Assembly: GCA_018136815.1 (NCBI GenBank) | Contig: CM030942.1 | Coordinates: 3,201,396 to 3,265,395 of the forward strand | Source: Isochrysis galbana | Taxonomy: Eukaryota > Haptophyta > Isochrysidales > Isochrysidaceae | Direction of reading: 5' to 3' | DNA length: 64,000 nt | Shown here: positions 10,801 through 23,227 of the stretch, in pieces | How positions within the stretch are numbered: position 1 is the stretch's first letter | Layout of the letters: each line of letters starts with the position of its first letter | Program-made: the position numbers and the translations under genes | Notes under the pieces: model-generated | The model's database searches: none | What the model saw: only the letters and a program-made list of their open reading frames with translations | What the model was told of the DNA's origin: nothing

Positions 10801-13800
10801 GCGCAGGATCTTGGCTCGAGTGTCAAGTTTCGACTTGCGTCAATCGAGTTCTCTAGAGGACGCAGCGGAGACGGCACTCATCGAGCATGCCACGTCGGCG
10901 ATTGGCTTGCCCGACTCGCCGCTCGCCGCCGCTGCGGCCGAGCTCGCCGCCCTTGGATTTGAGCGTGCTTTGTGCGAAGCTGCAGTGTGCCGAGCGTGTG
11001 GCGATAGGAGGCGCGGGCTGAGGGATGGGGTGACGGAGAACGAGATGCTGAATTCTCTGGTTGCACTTCTGGAGAACCACTTGCTATCGGATGAGAGGGC
11101 TGAGAGCTTGAATGCGGAAGCTTCCAGGGCATCGAACGACGCAAGCCGCTATGATGTTGGTCACTTCTCAGAGAGAGAATCCTCCTCGTCGATACCACCT
11201 GCTCAGAGATCATCCCTTGCTTGCAATCGCAATGCAACCAATGAAAGTTGGCTTGCATTAGGCAGCCCCCGGAGCCACTTCTGTCTAGGTTGGTCGATCG
11301 CGGTAGTCAACTCAACAATCAGAGTCTGCCTACAAGCCAACAATACTCTCAAGCGGCTGCTGCTTTCCGCCACGGATCCATTGTTGCTCCCAGATGGACG
11401 AGATGCCATTCAAGTAAGCAGTCAGTTGAACTCGGATGACGAGCGCAGCCATGACCTCAAGAGTGCGCAAATCGCGCACAGTGGAGCCACATATCGGGCG
11501 CGGGCTGGAGCACGGTTGCCGCGGAGCTCCGAAGATGACGCGTCACCGTCCGAGGCACTGTGGCCCTTATTCGATATTCTCGTTGCCGTGTTCATGACCC
11601 ACACATTGGAACTCCTGTGCGCCCCCCCCCCCCCCCCAAAGAGGTCCCGTCGGGAATCGTGTCCTACTCGCTAGGCTCTTCCCGCTTAGCACCAAGCACA
11701 TCGACCGTTACCATTGAACCCTCCTGTACACACCACCCCTGAAAAGTGTGTTTGTCTATAGAATCGGTTGTTGCCGCTTCACGCGGTGCCTGATTGGCCA
11801 TCTTGCGTGCTCATTACCCATGCCCTTGCCATTTCCAACCGCTCAGATGCGCAAGTTTGGTGCTCAACCACGCACTATCGGCCTCTCTCTTGTCGCTTCC
11901 TCTTCCGACCGCTGCTTTACTCCATCTAGCTTTGGAGCCTCGCGGCCCATCGCGTGGCATGCTTACTGTGGTGCTCTTCTATCTCATCGCTCTCATTCTC
12001 TTCAAGACCATCTACCAGCTGCCGATTGTCTGCGGTACACCACCACTGTCGGTAACACATCCGCACTTGACGTCCCTACAGCCAAGAGCTACTGCTTGTC
12101 ACCGTCTTTCAAGAGTCTCAGAGTGTGCCACCTAACCATACTTCGCGCTCGGGTGCTTCCAGTCCGCGCGAATCCTCAACTTCCTCCGATATTGAGCTCA
12201 CTATGAGGGCATCACGGCATCGCCATATGTAGGTGCGGACGGCCTTTGTGTCAGTCAATGGTACCGAGTTTTGGTGCGCCTCATCGCAAACATCTTCTTC
12301 ACTTGACATATTTTTGCCGACACTCGCCACGCGAGCTGACTACATCCTAGGCCTTCACAAATTCAATGGGCGGTCGGCACTGCCGCAAGAACAGGTGAAG
12401 GTTTGAAACCTCGCTTATCCAGCGCTCAATCCCGGGTTGTCCGCTGAAGAAGTATCAGCTTTTCCGGCGCAATGCGGCCTCTTGCTGATGGTTTGCGCTT
12501 TCCCGCACCAGGGCTTATTCCGCGGGCTTCTTCCTGATCTTATTTCACTTTTGCTTACAATCGTTCACCGTGAGCGAGTTGCCAGCGACGCCAATAATTC
12601 TGCGCAAAAGATCGATTCAATTCTGTCATGTGAGGGATCTGGCACTTCAAGTCTTGGCGGCCTCCATGCTGCCTCCCTGGCGGCTTCTAGCTCTCCCACC
12701 CGCGATGCTCGCCACAGCCCACATGGTACTACAAGAGGTCATGGAGCAAGACCTGGTAGCGGCGGTGCCGAGGACGCCGTAGGAGAAGATCCACAGAGTA
12801 ACCGCGAAAGGGCCACCGAGGCTGAGCTTTCGTGTCGTGACCACGATGACTTCACAGGAGAAGGAGATGGAGAAGTGGAATGTGAGCAGACGATTGAGGG
12901 GAGCAATGCTGCCAGGCCTACTACGGCCTCGCTCCTTCGTACTGCATGCCACCAAGCGGTTGCGTCTACTCAACAGCTGAGCCGATCGATCGGAGCGTTT
13001 CTCTCTCGAGTTGTTCCAGCTGGGCTGAATCTCAACACGGGGGCCGATTACCACATGACATCTGCATTGGTGCTCCTCGTACTGCTTCTTTACCTCGTCT
13101 TTTTCTTCCCATGGATACGCGCTGATCTCGCCACTAGCTCGTAAGCCATCCTTGTCAATTATGCCAACTGCTCAACCCGCGCATCCCCGTGCGAAATGTG
13201 CGCGTTGGCGTACATTCTGCATGTGATTTAATCCATTGTATGGCAGGTGCTCAACGGCCGACTTCACTGCGCAGCTCACCTCCTCTCAATTCGACTTCGG
13301 CATGGTTTTGTCCTTGTTGCTAACAATACTAGTTATGGTGACAGATCGCGTAATTTATCGATTGTGGTCTCCACCATCTGCGGCCATACATGACGCTGTG
13401 CCCACCATCATGGCCGCTGCCCCAAGTATTGTGCCTCTTGCCGTAGTTGAACCCTACGCTCAAGGCCAAACAGCGCCCGTCGGCCCCGTAGATAACCCAG
13501 CGGTAACCGGAGATTTAGCCAGTGGACAAGCCGCTCCTACGGGCCCCGCACACGATCTCGCTCCAGTTGCTTCTGGACTCGGCATAGCCGCATCGGCCGA
13601 AGAGCGCGGCTCTATTCACCTAATCAACGCGCCACTTCCTGCCTTGCATGCAAGATTAGTCACAGCTAAGAGCCCACGCCTTGCTCCTGCACTGAAGCTC
13701 ACGCTCCACACGAGCCTTACGCTCCTATTGCATATTTGCTTTTGTCTGGGAATCTCTCCCACGGGAGCATCCGTGCTTCCTGTGTGGGCATGTGATCGAG

Positions 13801-16249
13801 TTGTGTGCGACGGGACACCATCGCCTCCTGGAGAGCCCATTTGCGTCCGGTCAGTTGCAGGGCTCACCCTTTATCTGCTATGCGCATTATACCTTCTGCT
13901 CTCTGCTCGCCAACTTCGGCATGGCATGCCACTTATTCCTACTGAGCACCCGCTCACCGGGTCGCCGCGACTTTCGAGATACTACTTGCACTTGCTGGGC
14001 CTTTCTTTCCCCTTCCTATGGGAGATGCGCACAACTTTGGACTGGAGCGTGTCAGCAACATCGTTGTCGTTGTTCGAGTGGATAAAGCTAGAAGATATCT
14101 ACGTCGGACTAGTGTCAGTCAGAGCCACAATGACGACGAAACTCGCCCACCCCTTCGGAGCAAGGCGCCCCTTTTCGACAAAGCTTGGGACAGGCGGCAC
14201 GCTCATCGCTGTCGTGCTCGTACTCATCCTCGGTCCTCTCTTCTTCTTCTCGTCCGGGAATCCCATCACGCAGCCAAATCGAGTCTTGTCCGCGCAGGTG
14301 CCGACTGCCTCCTTGTACGTCATCCTGTCTACGTTGCTTTGTGCCAAGCGATGGTCGCTTTTTTGGTCTCACAATGTGTGCTCCCATTGCTGGTGGGCAC
14401 TCGCAGGTCCGCCTCACTTTGCGTACTCCATCGGGCCTATTCCCCTTGGGCACAATCTCACGCTTCAACAACGATCTAGAAAGATCAATCTCACCGGACG
14501 ACTCGATCATATCGGGTGAATGCTCAGCCAAGCAGCTCCAGACAAAGGACAATAGCGGCTGTGGATATGCCTACTTGCTCCCTCTTGAGGTATGCGATTC
14601 TGGGCTTATGCACATACGATGTAGCATGCACCTTTCGACCACAATACAATACGTCTATGGAGTGGGCTTGCTCTATCGATGGCTCGGAGAAAGGCTTGGC
14701 TTGACGCTATAGTCATTCTGTGCCGCACGGCGCTCTCGTCGCATGGCATGCTTCCGAGACCGCTCACGAGCTTAGATATTTTCCACTCGCCATGCTTTTT
14801 AGGCAAACGTCGACTATCAACGTCTTGTCTTCGCTGAAGCGTCAGATTTGTTGTGGACCATCAGTCCGCAAGCGCTGGAACAGCTTTCATCAACCCTCTC
14901 TCAACGTCAGCTTGAGGTGAGATGCCGAAAGTACGTGCAGCATTCCGTCTTGTCTAGCCAAAAGGTCGGACTGGCCACAACGTCGAAATAGTATTCGTTG
15001 GCAACAGCTAGGAGCCCATCGATCGCTCTGAAGCCGGGAACTCGCCGGTTTGGGAAATATTCCCAAACCGAGCGTGTCGATCAGCAAGAGACTAGTGGCC
15101 AAGATGACAAGGTTATCACATTCGTCAATCACCATGGCTCTGTCGTCACATCAGTCTACGCGTTTAGGCGGTTGCACATTCTCGATGCTAAACTGATGTT
15201 CCCCGGATATTGAATTCATCGCATCATCCTTCGCGATCAGAGGACTGCCCCGTTCCCGTTGTCATAGGTACATTTAGAAGCAACCGTGGAGTGGACGCGA
15301 GAGGTAGCCGTTGGAGGATCCACCGTCGTCCGACTTTCGAATGCTGTGTTGCTTTCAGAATACCAGAGGGAGCAAATGCTTCAGGTCAGTCAAGTGGTCA
15401 ATTGGCAAGTGTCCGCGATGGTTTTGCGGAGGCCACCTCATGCAGTATTGTGTCGCCTACCCCCGAACACCCCTCTCCCTCTCTCTCTCTGCCTGCTTCT
15501 TGCAGGCGACAAATGTATCTCGTGCATCCAGCGACGTCTCGATTTCTTTGACATCTCTTTTTGCCAAATACGTGCGCTTACCTTCAGTCGCCTCACAGCC
15601 TCCTCATCCACTTGGGGGCTCTCCTCTCATGGCATGGCATACGATGCAGGACCTATCGGTCGTCTTGCGGGCATCCGAGTCGCCGCCACCTTTTTCGGGC
15701 TCCGCCGCCTCCATGACTGAACCTCTCCAATGGTGGGCGCTCCACCAAACTGCTAACGACACCTCACCTTTTGGTGCAAAGGAGGGGGAGGGCCTCCAGC
15801 TAATCATCGTTGCCGATCGCATTGCGGGTGGGACCGCGGGTTCGGCATTTTTTGCTGGGGGTGTGATTGCCTTCTACTCTGTTGTAGTTCTCGGCATCTC
15901 TCGATTGCTGAGGTCAGTCCTTGGTGGCAGTAGGTAAGCTCCTATCTCATACCCCGAGGATCACAAAAGTGCAACTAGTCCACGTCCTTGGTGCATCAGA
16001 ATCGGCGTCCGACTCCGATGCCGATATTACGGCAAAATCGCGAACGCTCCTACTTGCCTCAGGTATCATCTAGTTACTGACGAGATGCCGCATACGCGCG
16101 ACGTCTTCGACTTATGTGAGGCCGTCGCCATTGCCCGACGAGAAGGGTCCTTGTTGCGAGAGGCGCAACTCTATGAGACGATCCTGAGGTTGTACCGCTC
16201 ACCGGAGACTTTGCTCCGCCTGACGGGTGCCGGTCTCAAACGTGAATGA
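4882..16249 (+). CDS. PIEZO: PIEZO mechanosensitive cation channel, 12 exons
   Basis: PIEZO proteins are giant trimeric plasma-membrane channels opened by membrane tension. My exon model is 4882-10044, 10204-10380, 10748-11616, 11847-12051, 12233-12394, 12512-13140, 13247-14297, 14407-14589, 14803-14916, 15268-15384, 15506-15933 and 16063-16249. All introns are GT-AG with matching phases, giving 3,094 residues. Exon 1 alone codes 1,721 residues of repeated membrane helices with disordered linkers. The beam and anchor regions are recognisable: NHALSASLLSLPLP (exon 4), SARQLRHGMP, then PFLWEMRTTLDW and LSLFEWIKLEDIY near residue 2,680 (exon 7). The extracellular cap is spread over exons 7-11 (LLWTISPQALEQL; SLFAKYVRLP; QWWAL). 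The last helix and C-terminal domain end with LYRSPETLLRLTG. Start 4882 is chosen because upstream codons are GA repeat; a second Met at 4903 is possible. Human PIEZO2 is about 2,800 residues, so this one is long. Confidence 0.93.
10411..10455 (+). repeat. Short tandem repeat in PIEZO intron 2
   Basis: The 20-mer actgcaatactgcatggtca occurs twice (10411-10430 and 10436-10455), five bases apart, within the 367-nt second intron. No function is apparent. Confidence 0.8.
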
Positions 16250-16879
16250 TGAATTTTTCCTCGTGAACCCGCCGGTAAGCTCCACGTCGTCTGCATAATA
16301 GTGAGTGGACCTTGATTGAACGGCTCCAATGTCATGGGAGGGAGGAAGACCGTCACCACGTGAGGTGGCGTTCTCCTTGTCCATACCGTAGTGCTGCCCT
16401 CCCCTGCAGCCTTTAGGTCTCTACTTGTCTATACTATATCTAGCTCTCGGTGGTGACTAGCCAGAGTCGTTCATTCCGTCCGGTGAGAAACGTGAGTTCT
16501 TATTTTGAATCCCTGCTAATAGGGCGGTCAAACACTGATTTATAACTACTAACATGCGGGGGGGGGCTGCATTTTTTGACCGTTCTCCGAAGCCCAAGAA
16601 AAACCTCCTGGGGGCTTACCTGCCGCCATGAAAAATCGCCGAGGAAAATGAAAATGTTGGGTGTTGGGTTTTACCGCCCCCCTTCTGCACACGCGCTAGG
16701 GCTCTAACAATAAAGAAGAACTGGCGGTCGCGCCGCGGGGACGATAAGGTTATTTCGGGGCCGTTGTTTCATGACACGCGATTCCCCCGAGATCCGTCCG
16801 CGCTATCGGGCGCCCGACCTTCATCTGGTGCCTAGAGCAGGGGAAACGTCACTTGCGGAGCGCCCCATGCACCCCACAG

Positions 16880-17090
16880 TGCGTACACACGGCTGCCTTG
16901 GCCACAAGGAAGTCCGCCCTGACCACCTCGACCCGCCCCTCGCAGGAATCGCCCGCATTCGTACTCGACAACGACCACTACCTCCTCGACGCTGGGGCCG
17001 TCGACGCGTGGCTGGCGAGCGCCAACGTCTAGGCCGCCCTCGCGGCGCTCCTCTGCTCGATAGCGCCTCACCCGGCACTGATCGACTAGG
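16880..17090 (+). pseudogene. Possible ribose-5-phosphate isomerase A-like remnant
   Basis: One frame reads ESPAFVLDNDHYLLDAGAVD and then continues past an internal stop as AALAALLCSIAPHPALID. Host RpiA proteins carry a V-T-D-N-G-N-(Y/F)-x-L/V-D motif followed by an Ala/Leu helix ahead of their C-terminal GVVEHGLF segment, and the spacing here is similar. At least two stop codons break the frame and the rest of the protein is absent. The match rests on one short motif and could be chance. Confidence 0.2.
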
Positions 17091-17199
17091 CCGAGCATAA
17101 GTGTATGTATTTGTGGCATCAGCACGCATCAAGGTGTACGGGCAGGTGCGCTGAGGGTTGTTGTGGTGGCACCGGGCTAGTGTGAGTAGTGGTACTAAC

Positions 17200-17255
17200 G
17201 CTCAGATAGTTTATTATTAGTAGTAGTATTATAGTAGTAGTAGTAGTATTTCGTC
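17200..17255. repeat. TAG/TAT trinucleotide microsatellite
   Basis: Imperfect repeats of tag/tat (ttattattagtagtagtatt and following) within the convergent intergenic region. Confidence 0.8.
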
Positions 17256-17731
17256 AGATGTCAGATGCGCATCCGACGGAGTTGGTTGTCTAGACGCACG
17301 CCCTCAGGTTTCAAGTTTCCGCGGGGGGAAGGAGCAAAATAAGTCACACAATCAAACACAAAATTTGGGAGAGTCGAGCGCGAAACTTCTATCCGTCCCT
17401 AGCCTCTTGTAGGAAGGGACGGTGATAGAGGGCGTGGCGCGTGGCTACGAGTTTGAACGCTGGGCCGCGTGCGTGGCGAGAATATCGAGAATTTTTTTCG
17501 ATTGCAAGATGCGAAAAATTGACATACAATTTTATCGATTATGCCATTGTGCTGTAGCGATGGCATTAAGGTTAAGAACAATATCGTGGCATAAAGAGGA
17601 GACTTTTGCCTTGCTTACTTACTCAATGTACGGAGCTAGACGTTTGGAAGTGGAGATGCGTGGCCGTGCACATTGCGTAGAATATCTTGTATCGAGACGT
17701 TGCGCTGGGTAATGAAGCTGGCGTCTAGAGA

Positions 17732-20700
17732 TTACGAAGAAGCGGCACAATCCCCACCAGCATTTGGCATTTGGAGTGAGTCCCGCTTATTGGTGGCCAC
17801 CGTAGCATTTGCCCTTTCTACTGCAGCTCGGCACGCGCGAATTGCATGATTGGCGCCACGCACCCTTCTAATTGTTGTCGTTAGCTTTGGTTGCGACGGC
17901 ACCTCTCCTTGCGCGTGCTCTCTCATCAGGGAGGGTCGACGAGCTAGGGCTTCAACAAGTTGCGCGGAATCTACTTGAATTGTAGAAGATCGGCCCAGAG
18001 GGCTGGAGGAATTGGACCTGCACAGCATCGTCGCCACCCCAATCTTCGCTCCACCACTTTCGTTCCCGCCACATCCCCCCTTCGCTGAATCGGACAAAAG
18101 TGGTGCCGCGAAAGAAAACGTTGAAGCGCATCGCTTGCGATTACGTGCTTGGGGCGCGGGTCCATATCCATCTCTATCTATACCCTTTTCATTTTGCAGT
18201 CGTGTATGCCCTATATCAATGTCCTCGGAAGTTACGTCAGCCAACTCCGCATTGGCCTTGGCAGCTACCGAGGAAGCCAATTCGTCTAGCCGCCGATCGA
18301 GAGCCTTGTTTGCCGCTGTGTTCTCCTTGTTCCTCTCATTGAATTTCTTACGAATCGACTCTCGGATGTCCGGAAAGCGAGCTAGAACAATTGAGAATCC
18401 TTCTTTTGTTAGGACCATCGTGTCGACGGTCGTGCGTGCGCGAACAGAGGCGCCGCACTTACCTTGCGCCTTCAATAGCGCGCCTTCGCCGACGAAGTCA
18501 CCGACGCCTAGCGTGGCCGTAACAAACATGAGATCCTCGGAAACAATGATGTCTACCTCGCCCTTGAGAATCAAATACATGGCACTCCCGATCGTATGCT
18601 TGCGCATTAGCCACTCACCTTGCGGGAACGATTGGAAGGAGAGCACCTGTGTACAGATGAATGCGGGCCTACTCAGCGTGGTCAGCACCGCGCAACACAC
18701 AACGGCTGATTCCGGATTAGGTGGGACACCTGAATTACCACGCAAAAAGCAAATAAAGCACGCGCTTAGTCTATCAGCGAACAGCCAGACCAATGCTATC
18801 GCAGCTTCCTTGGCACCGCGAGGAAATTGGAATAAGATGCCTTTGCATGTGCAACAACCGGTCATTTCAAGGGCGTATTGGCGATAGCATGCAGCTCAGC
18901 GGCCTCACCTGCACTACGGAGTCGATAAATTCAGCACCTCGGTCCTTGAATAGCGGGACTGAGTTGACGGCATCTCTACAGATGTTTGCCAGCACTTCCG
19001 TCCGAAGCGAAAAGTTGAGATCATCGACCACCTCCCCGATTTCGATGCCTTGAGTCTTCGCCCACAAGTATTCAAAGAATCGGTCAGCACGTGAGTGCAA
19101 ATCAGGGTTAAGGCGTTGGTGTTTCATGTAGCGCTTCACGGCATGGAAGGTTTTCCGAAACTTCACCTCTGAAGCGTCCCAGTTGGAGGAGAGTTGACCA
19201 ATCGATCCCACGACAAACGCAACGAAGAAGATGCCCATGAACCACACTAGCAGACTTAGCACATGTTCCTCAATCGACTCCGGCTTCGTGCCTCTTCCTA
19301 GACCTGACAGATTTCCCATAGCAAAGTATATGGCTCGCCAATACGGGGCCCAGTGACCGTCATCATCATCAATCAACGGATATGTCGGCATGCTCCCCGC
19401 AAAACACCGATCGCGTGCAAATGAGTAGCGCGAAAAGGTCATCTGATTGGGACTAGCAAACTCAAGAAAGCCGGCAGCACACGCCACTAGGTGCGTGCAC
19501 AAGAGAAGCGACCACACTAGCGAGAGGATGCGTTGCAGCGAGAAGTTGGGAGGGCCATCGGCGAAGAAGATGTACAGCTCCATCGATAGGTCCGGGAAAT
19601 CCAGCGCGCGCACCAGTCGTATAATTCGCAAAAAGACGGCGACATAAGTCAGGCGTGCATCCCAGTCATTCACGAGTGCTAGGATAAGGAAGAGCCAATC
19701 CATTGGAAGGAGCGAAAGCAAAGACAGGCGCATCCGCCCGCTCACCCGGAACTGTTCCACAATTTGACGCGAATCCGTGACTAGGACACCTTGGTCATTC
19801 ACAAAAGCAAGTCGTAGGCTGAGGGGTACGTCCACCAAGTAGGCGAGATCAGCAAGCGCGTCGAAGACATAGATTGCGCCCGGTGCAGCGACACTGCGCA
19901 AAGCGAAGGCGTCCGCCGACGTTGGGCCGCGGAATCGGAAGGACACTCCATACGGCCAAGAAACAATGTTCCACATCAGGGCTAGCCACAACACGCTTGC
20001 CCAACACCGCCGTGCTCCGCCGCCCGGGAGGACAATAAAGGCGTATGAATGTGTATTGCGGGCGTCCATACCAGCTGGAACAGCCTCCACCCCCATTGCG
20101 GAAAGACCTTTGTGGAGTGGAAGCTTTCGGCTATCAGCGGGGAGAGCAGTAACACTTGCTCTTGGGTCCATGGGGAAGACTTTGGTGAGCCCTCGCCTCC
20201 CGTGATGCAGCCGCAGCGGCTTCCACACGCTGCCGGAATGCGACAGGATGGGAGGCACGATAACGGCCGGCTTATGTTCGGCGACGACTTGCTCAAGCTG
20301 CGAGTTATCGGAGCTTGTGCTAGATGCCTCAGCGCAGCCGCTGCCCTCGATTGCGGCAACCTTCCTGTCCTTAAAACTTGCTAACGTTTGATCGGTGTCA
20401 GGCTGACAAGATTGCGACGTGGAAGTACTTCTAGAGGAAGAGGCTGCGCTATTCTTTCCTTCACTAGCCCCGAGGAAGGCGGCACAGCGTATGCTGACAC
20501 ACGAATTGCCCCTTTTGAGTACACGGCCAAGGGCTCCTTTAGAACGGAATTGCGGCGATAGAGGCAATCGCTCTCCGCAGGACGATTTCGAAATCAGGTA
20601 GCTAATCAAGCGCTTGCCGTACTTGTTAGTGAGCCAAGCTTGTCTCTCCTTTTTCAGATCTTCTTCGACCCGCTCGTAGACCAGCCTACGAAACGTCTCA

Positions 20701-22500
20701 GCGGTCTGAGGATAGTAAGGTAGCACTTCTTCTAGCACGTTGCGTGTCAAGGTGAAGAGATCGCAAAACGTTGCGGCGCGAACGGAATTCGTTCGTGGTC
20801 GATTGATAAGTAGACCTTCCCCAAAGTAGTCGCCCTGCCGGAGCTTGGCCACCTTGAGCGCGTCCTTTCCCACAAGAACATCAAGCTCGCCTCGGTGGAC
20901 AAAGTACATCTCGTTGCCGACCTCACCGGCAGCACAAACGAGCTCGGCCTCAGCAGCGATCCTTGGCTTAAGCCGGTCAACGAGCGAGAGAACAAAGCCA
21001 TCTTCTGCTCCTTTGAAGAAGGGCACGTTCTCAATCATACCGCGAGTCAGCTGCAACATAACATCGGTGCGCAGGGAGCTAGGGAGCGAGGCTAGTACCT
21101 GAAAGACGGAAAATGGCAGGTGGTGGAGCCGCCAGCGGCAGCGGAGTGGAGACAGGGCGGTGGGTGGGTTGGGTGGGGTGGATAGGGAGGCATGCTTGTG
21201 CTCACTACACGCTTGGCATAACACTCGCCTTGAAATCGTCGAACCCTTGGTGATTTTTCCACTGGTATGAATAGAAAGCCAAGACACGTCGCTCAAGTTC
21301 TGTGGGGAGTCGGTTCTGCTTGAGCACCTGAGACATGAAGTGGCGACGATTCTGAAAGTCAGACTCGGCCTCGGAGAGCTCGCCGACGATGGTCGAGACT
21401 GACCCAATGATCACCGCGAACACGAAGATCCCTATGAACATGAGGATGACTGTGAAGGCCATCTCGAGCCAGCTCTGCGGTTCTTCCCCGTCGGCAAGCC
21501 CGGTCATCAAGCCGAGAGTAAAGTACATCGCGTCGAAATACTGCATTGTGCGGTGAGCCGCGCTCTGAGGCGGGTAGCGTACCGCAGAGCTGCTCCCGGC
21601 AGTATCTGTCAACAGCTTCTCTAGCACCGACGGGAAGAAGAGGGTCGATCCGCGAAAAAACAGTATTTTCCCGATGAAGAACCAGCTGCATGCACTAAGC
21701 TGGGCTATGAGTGCCATCGCCAGCGCCAAGGCGAACAGTCTGCGAACGTGTGGAGGAACCCGCCAATCCGTCTCGACACGCTTGAGCAGGTTGGGTAGCT
21801 CGAACACCCGCGCTAGCTTGAGTATGCGCGAAAAGGTGAGTACATAGTCCCAAGAAGGTAGTTCGATAGTCACTTGCCCGTACTCATACGTGATCGAATC
21901 CGGCCACTTGTACTCAACAGGGAGGAGGCGAAGCATATCCAGAGGAAGTGCAGCAGCTACATGGACGACAAATCTCCACGAACGCATGTATCGGAGCTTG
22001 ATTGCGCTCCTGTCCATGACGCGGTTGTTGTGTGCGTCTATGAATCCGAGCCGGAATTGCAGAGCCATATGCAACAGTAGGAGCGAATCGACCAACACGT
22101 TCAGCACCACACGCCCTCGCATGCCTGTGGCCATGTAGTCTTCATCGGCATCAGTTGCACGCACAAGCGCTGGGGTCGAATTGCAGAAGACGTCAACTGA
22201 AGATGGGAGGAAGTCAAAAAAGGCGATCGAGAGCGTGACGTCGTAGAAGAGAACGATCACACACATGAGCTGCAACAGGTGCCAGTGCTTCAGGAGCCAG
22301 TGCTTCGGGTCGATGATCACATCCCGCCAGCTTCGCTTTTGCTGCACTACTCGAGCTAGGAAATCGGCGAGCAATTGATCACCTTGTCTGTCCTCCGAAT
22401 TTGAGCGCTCATGCCCACCTGGACTGACATGCTTGCCCTCTGCTGTGCTGCGTGGCCGATGTGCGCGTGAAATGCTCGAGCTGCGCCGTCTCTCGGAGCC
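17732..22500 (-). CDS. Tandem two-unit cyclic-nucleotide-gated channel (5' end in gap)
   Basis: One polypeptide carries two complete CNG/HCN-type units. My exon model (minus) is 22500-21229 (open at the gap), 21098-18909 and 18646-17732, giving about 1,458 residues from the gap. Unit 1 has S1-S6 with an S4-like FSRILKLARVFELP, pore MYFTLGLMTGLADGE, a C-linker and a cyclic-nucleotide-binding domain with FGEGLLINRPRTNSVRA. Unit 2 follows a ~200-residue Ser-rich linker, with S4-like FLRIIRLVRALDFP, pore YFAMGNLSGLGRG and a second binding domain with FVGEGALLKAQG...ASVRA. Neither pore has the potassium signature T-V-G-Y-G; NLSGLGRG resembles plant CNGC pores, so a nonselective cation channel is likely. 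Both binding domains keep the arginine that contacts the cyclic phosphate. Intron 21228-21099 would start GCGAGT, a GC-AG intron; the other is GT-AG. The protein continues as a basic tail. The true N-terminus is unknown. Confidence 0.88.
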
Positions 22501-22600
22501 NNNNNNNNNNNNNNNNNNNNNNNNNNNNNNNNNNNNNNNNNNNNNNNNNNNNNNNNNNNNNNNNNNNNNNNNNNNNNNNNNNNNNNNNNNNNNNNNNNNN
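22501..22600. other. Assembly gap (100 N)
   Basis: Exactly 100 N, a placeholder length. It removes the 5' end of the tandem channel gene, so open frames that run through it are meaningless. Confidence 0.99.
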
Positions 22601-23227
22601 GGGGGGACCCTGCGGAATCCTTGGACACCGCAAGGCGGCCAAGGGAGGTGGAAAATAGTGGTGCTAAAAAGAGCGAGTGACCGGGCGCTACAGTCGCAGG
22701 CAAAGCGACCACGTCCACCCTCGAAGGCCAAGCAGATGCGTGCGACCCCGGTCGCGCCACACGGCCCGTGGCCCCGGCCACACCACATAAAAAAAACCAT
22801 GCTGTGCCCCCTCATGGGAGGCAACAGTCTGAATCCTCACAAAGACAGCATCAGGCAGACAGTCAACCACCACTCCATTGAGGCTTTGCCATTCCATTCA
22901 TGGTGCGGCCAGCTTTGCCAGCTCACTCCTAGTTGCGAGGCGGGCCGCGAGCGAATCACCCACGATGAATTTCACGTGGGGCATCCCTAGCTATGCTCCT
23001 AAGCCCTTCTGTACTCGAGGATACATGGTGGCCGCGGGCAAGAAGCACGCCAGTACATACAACCAACAACGAAATTTACACAATGTTGAGATGAAGTATG
23101 ACCTTACGGCGACATGATTCTTAGCCAGAATGCGCTGTTTGCGGGGCAGCAGCCCGGAATGAACACTACCAAATCTCAACATACTGAGCCCTGAGGCCCT
23201 CATAAGAAGGTGCGGAGCATTTCCGCT
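22601..23227. other. Intergenic, upstream of channel gene
   Basis: Mixed-composition DNA between the gap and the DUF1810 gene's 3' end. It presumably holds the channel's 5' leader and promoter. I see no domain-bearing frame, RNA gene or repeat. Confidence 0.4.

Larger units (their letters stand above)
16250..17731. other. Convergent intergenic region, PIEZO/channel
   Basis: This is the 3' space between PIEZO (+) and the tandem channel gene (-). It holds a small degraded coding-like stretch (see 16880-17090) and a TAG/TAT trinucleotide microsatellite near 17200-17250. The composition is AT-richer toward 17450-17700. No intact gene is visible. Confidence 0.5.

Noticed and set aside
14917-15267. 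Open frame at 14998-15213 as an additional PIEZO exon
   Set aside because: Joining 14916 directly to 15268 keeps phase and aligns with the PIEZO cap without a gap; the extra frame would add unaligned sequence.
22601-22824. Extension of the channel gene upstream through the N gap
   Set aside because: The gap is a 100-base placeholder, so frame continuity across it is meaningless, and the upstream residues show no channel-like sequence.
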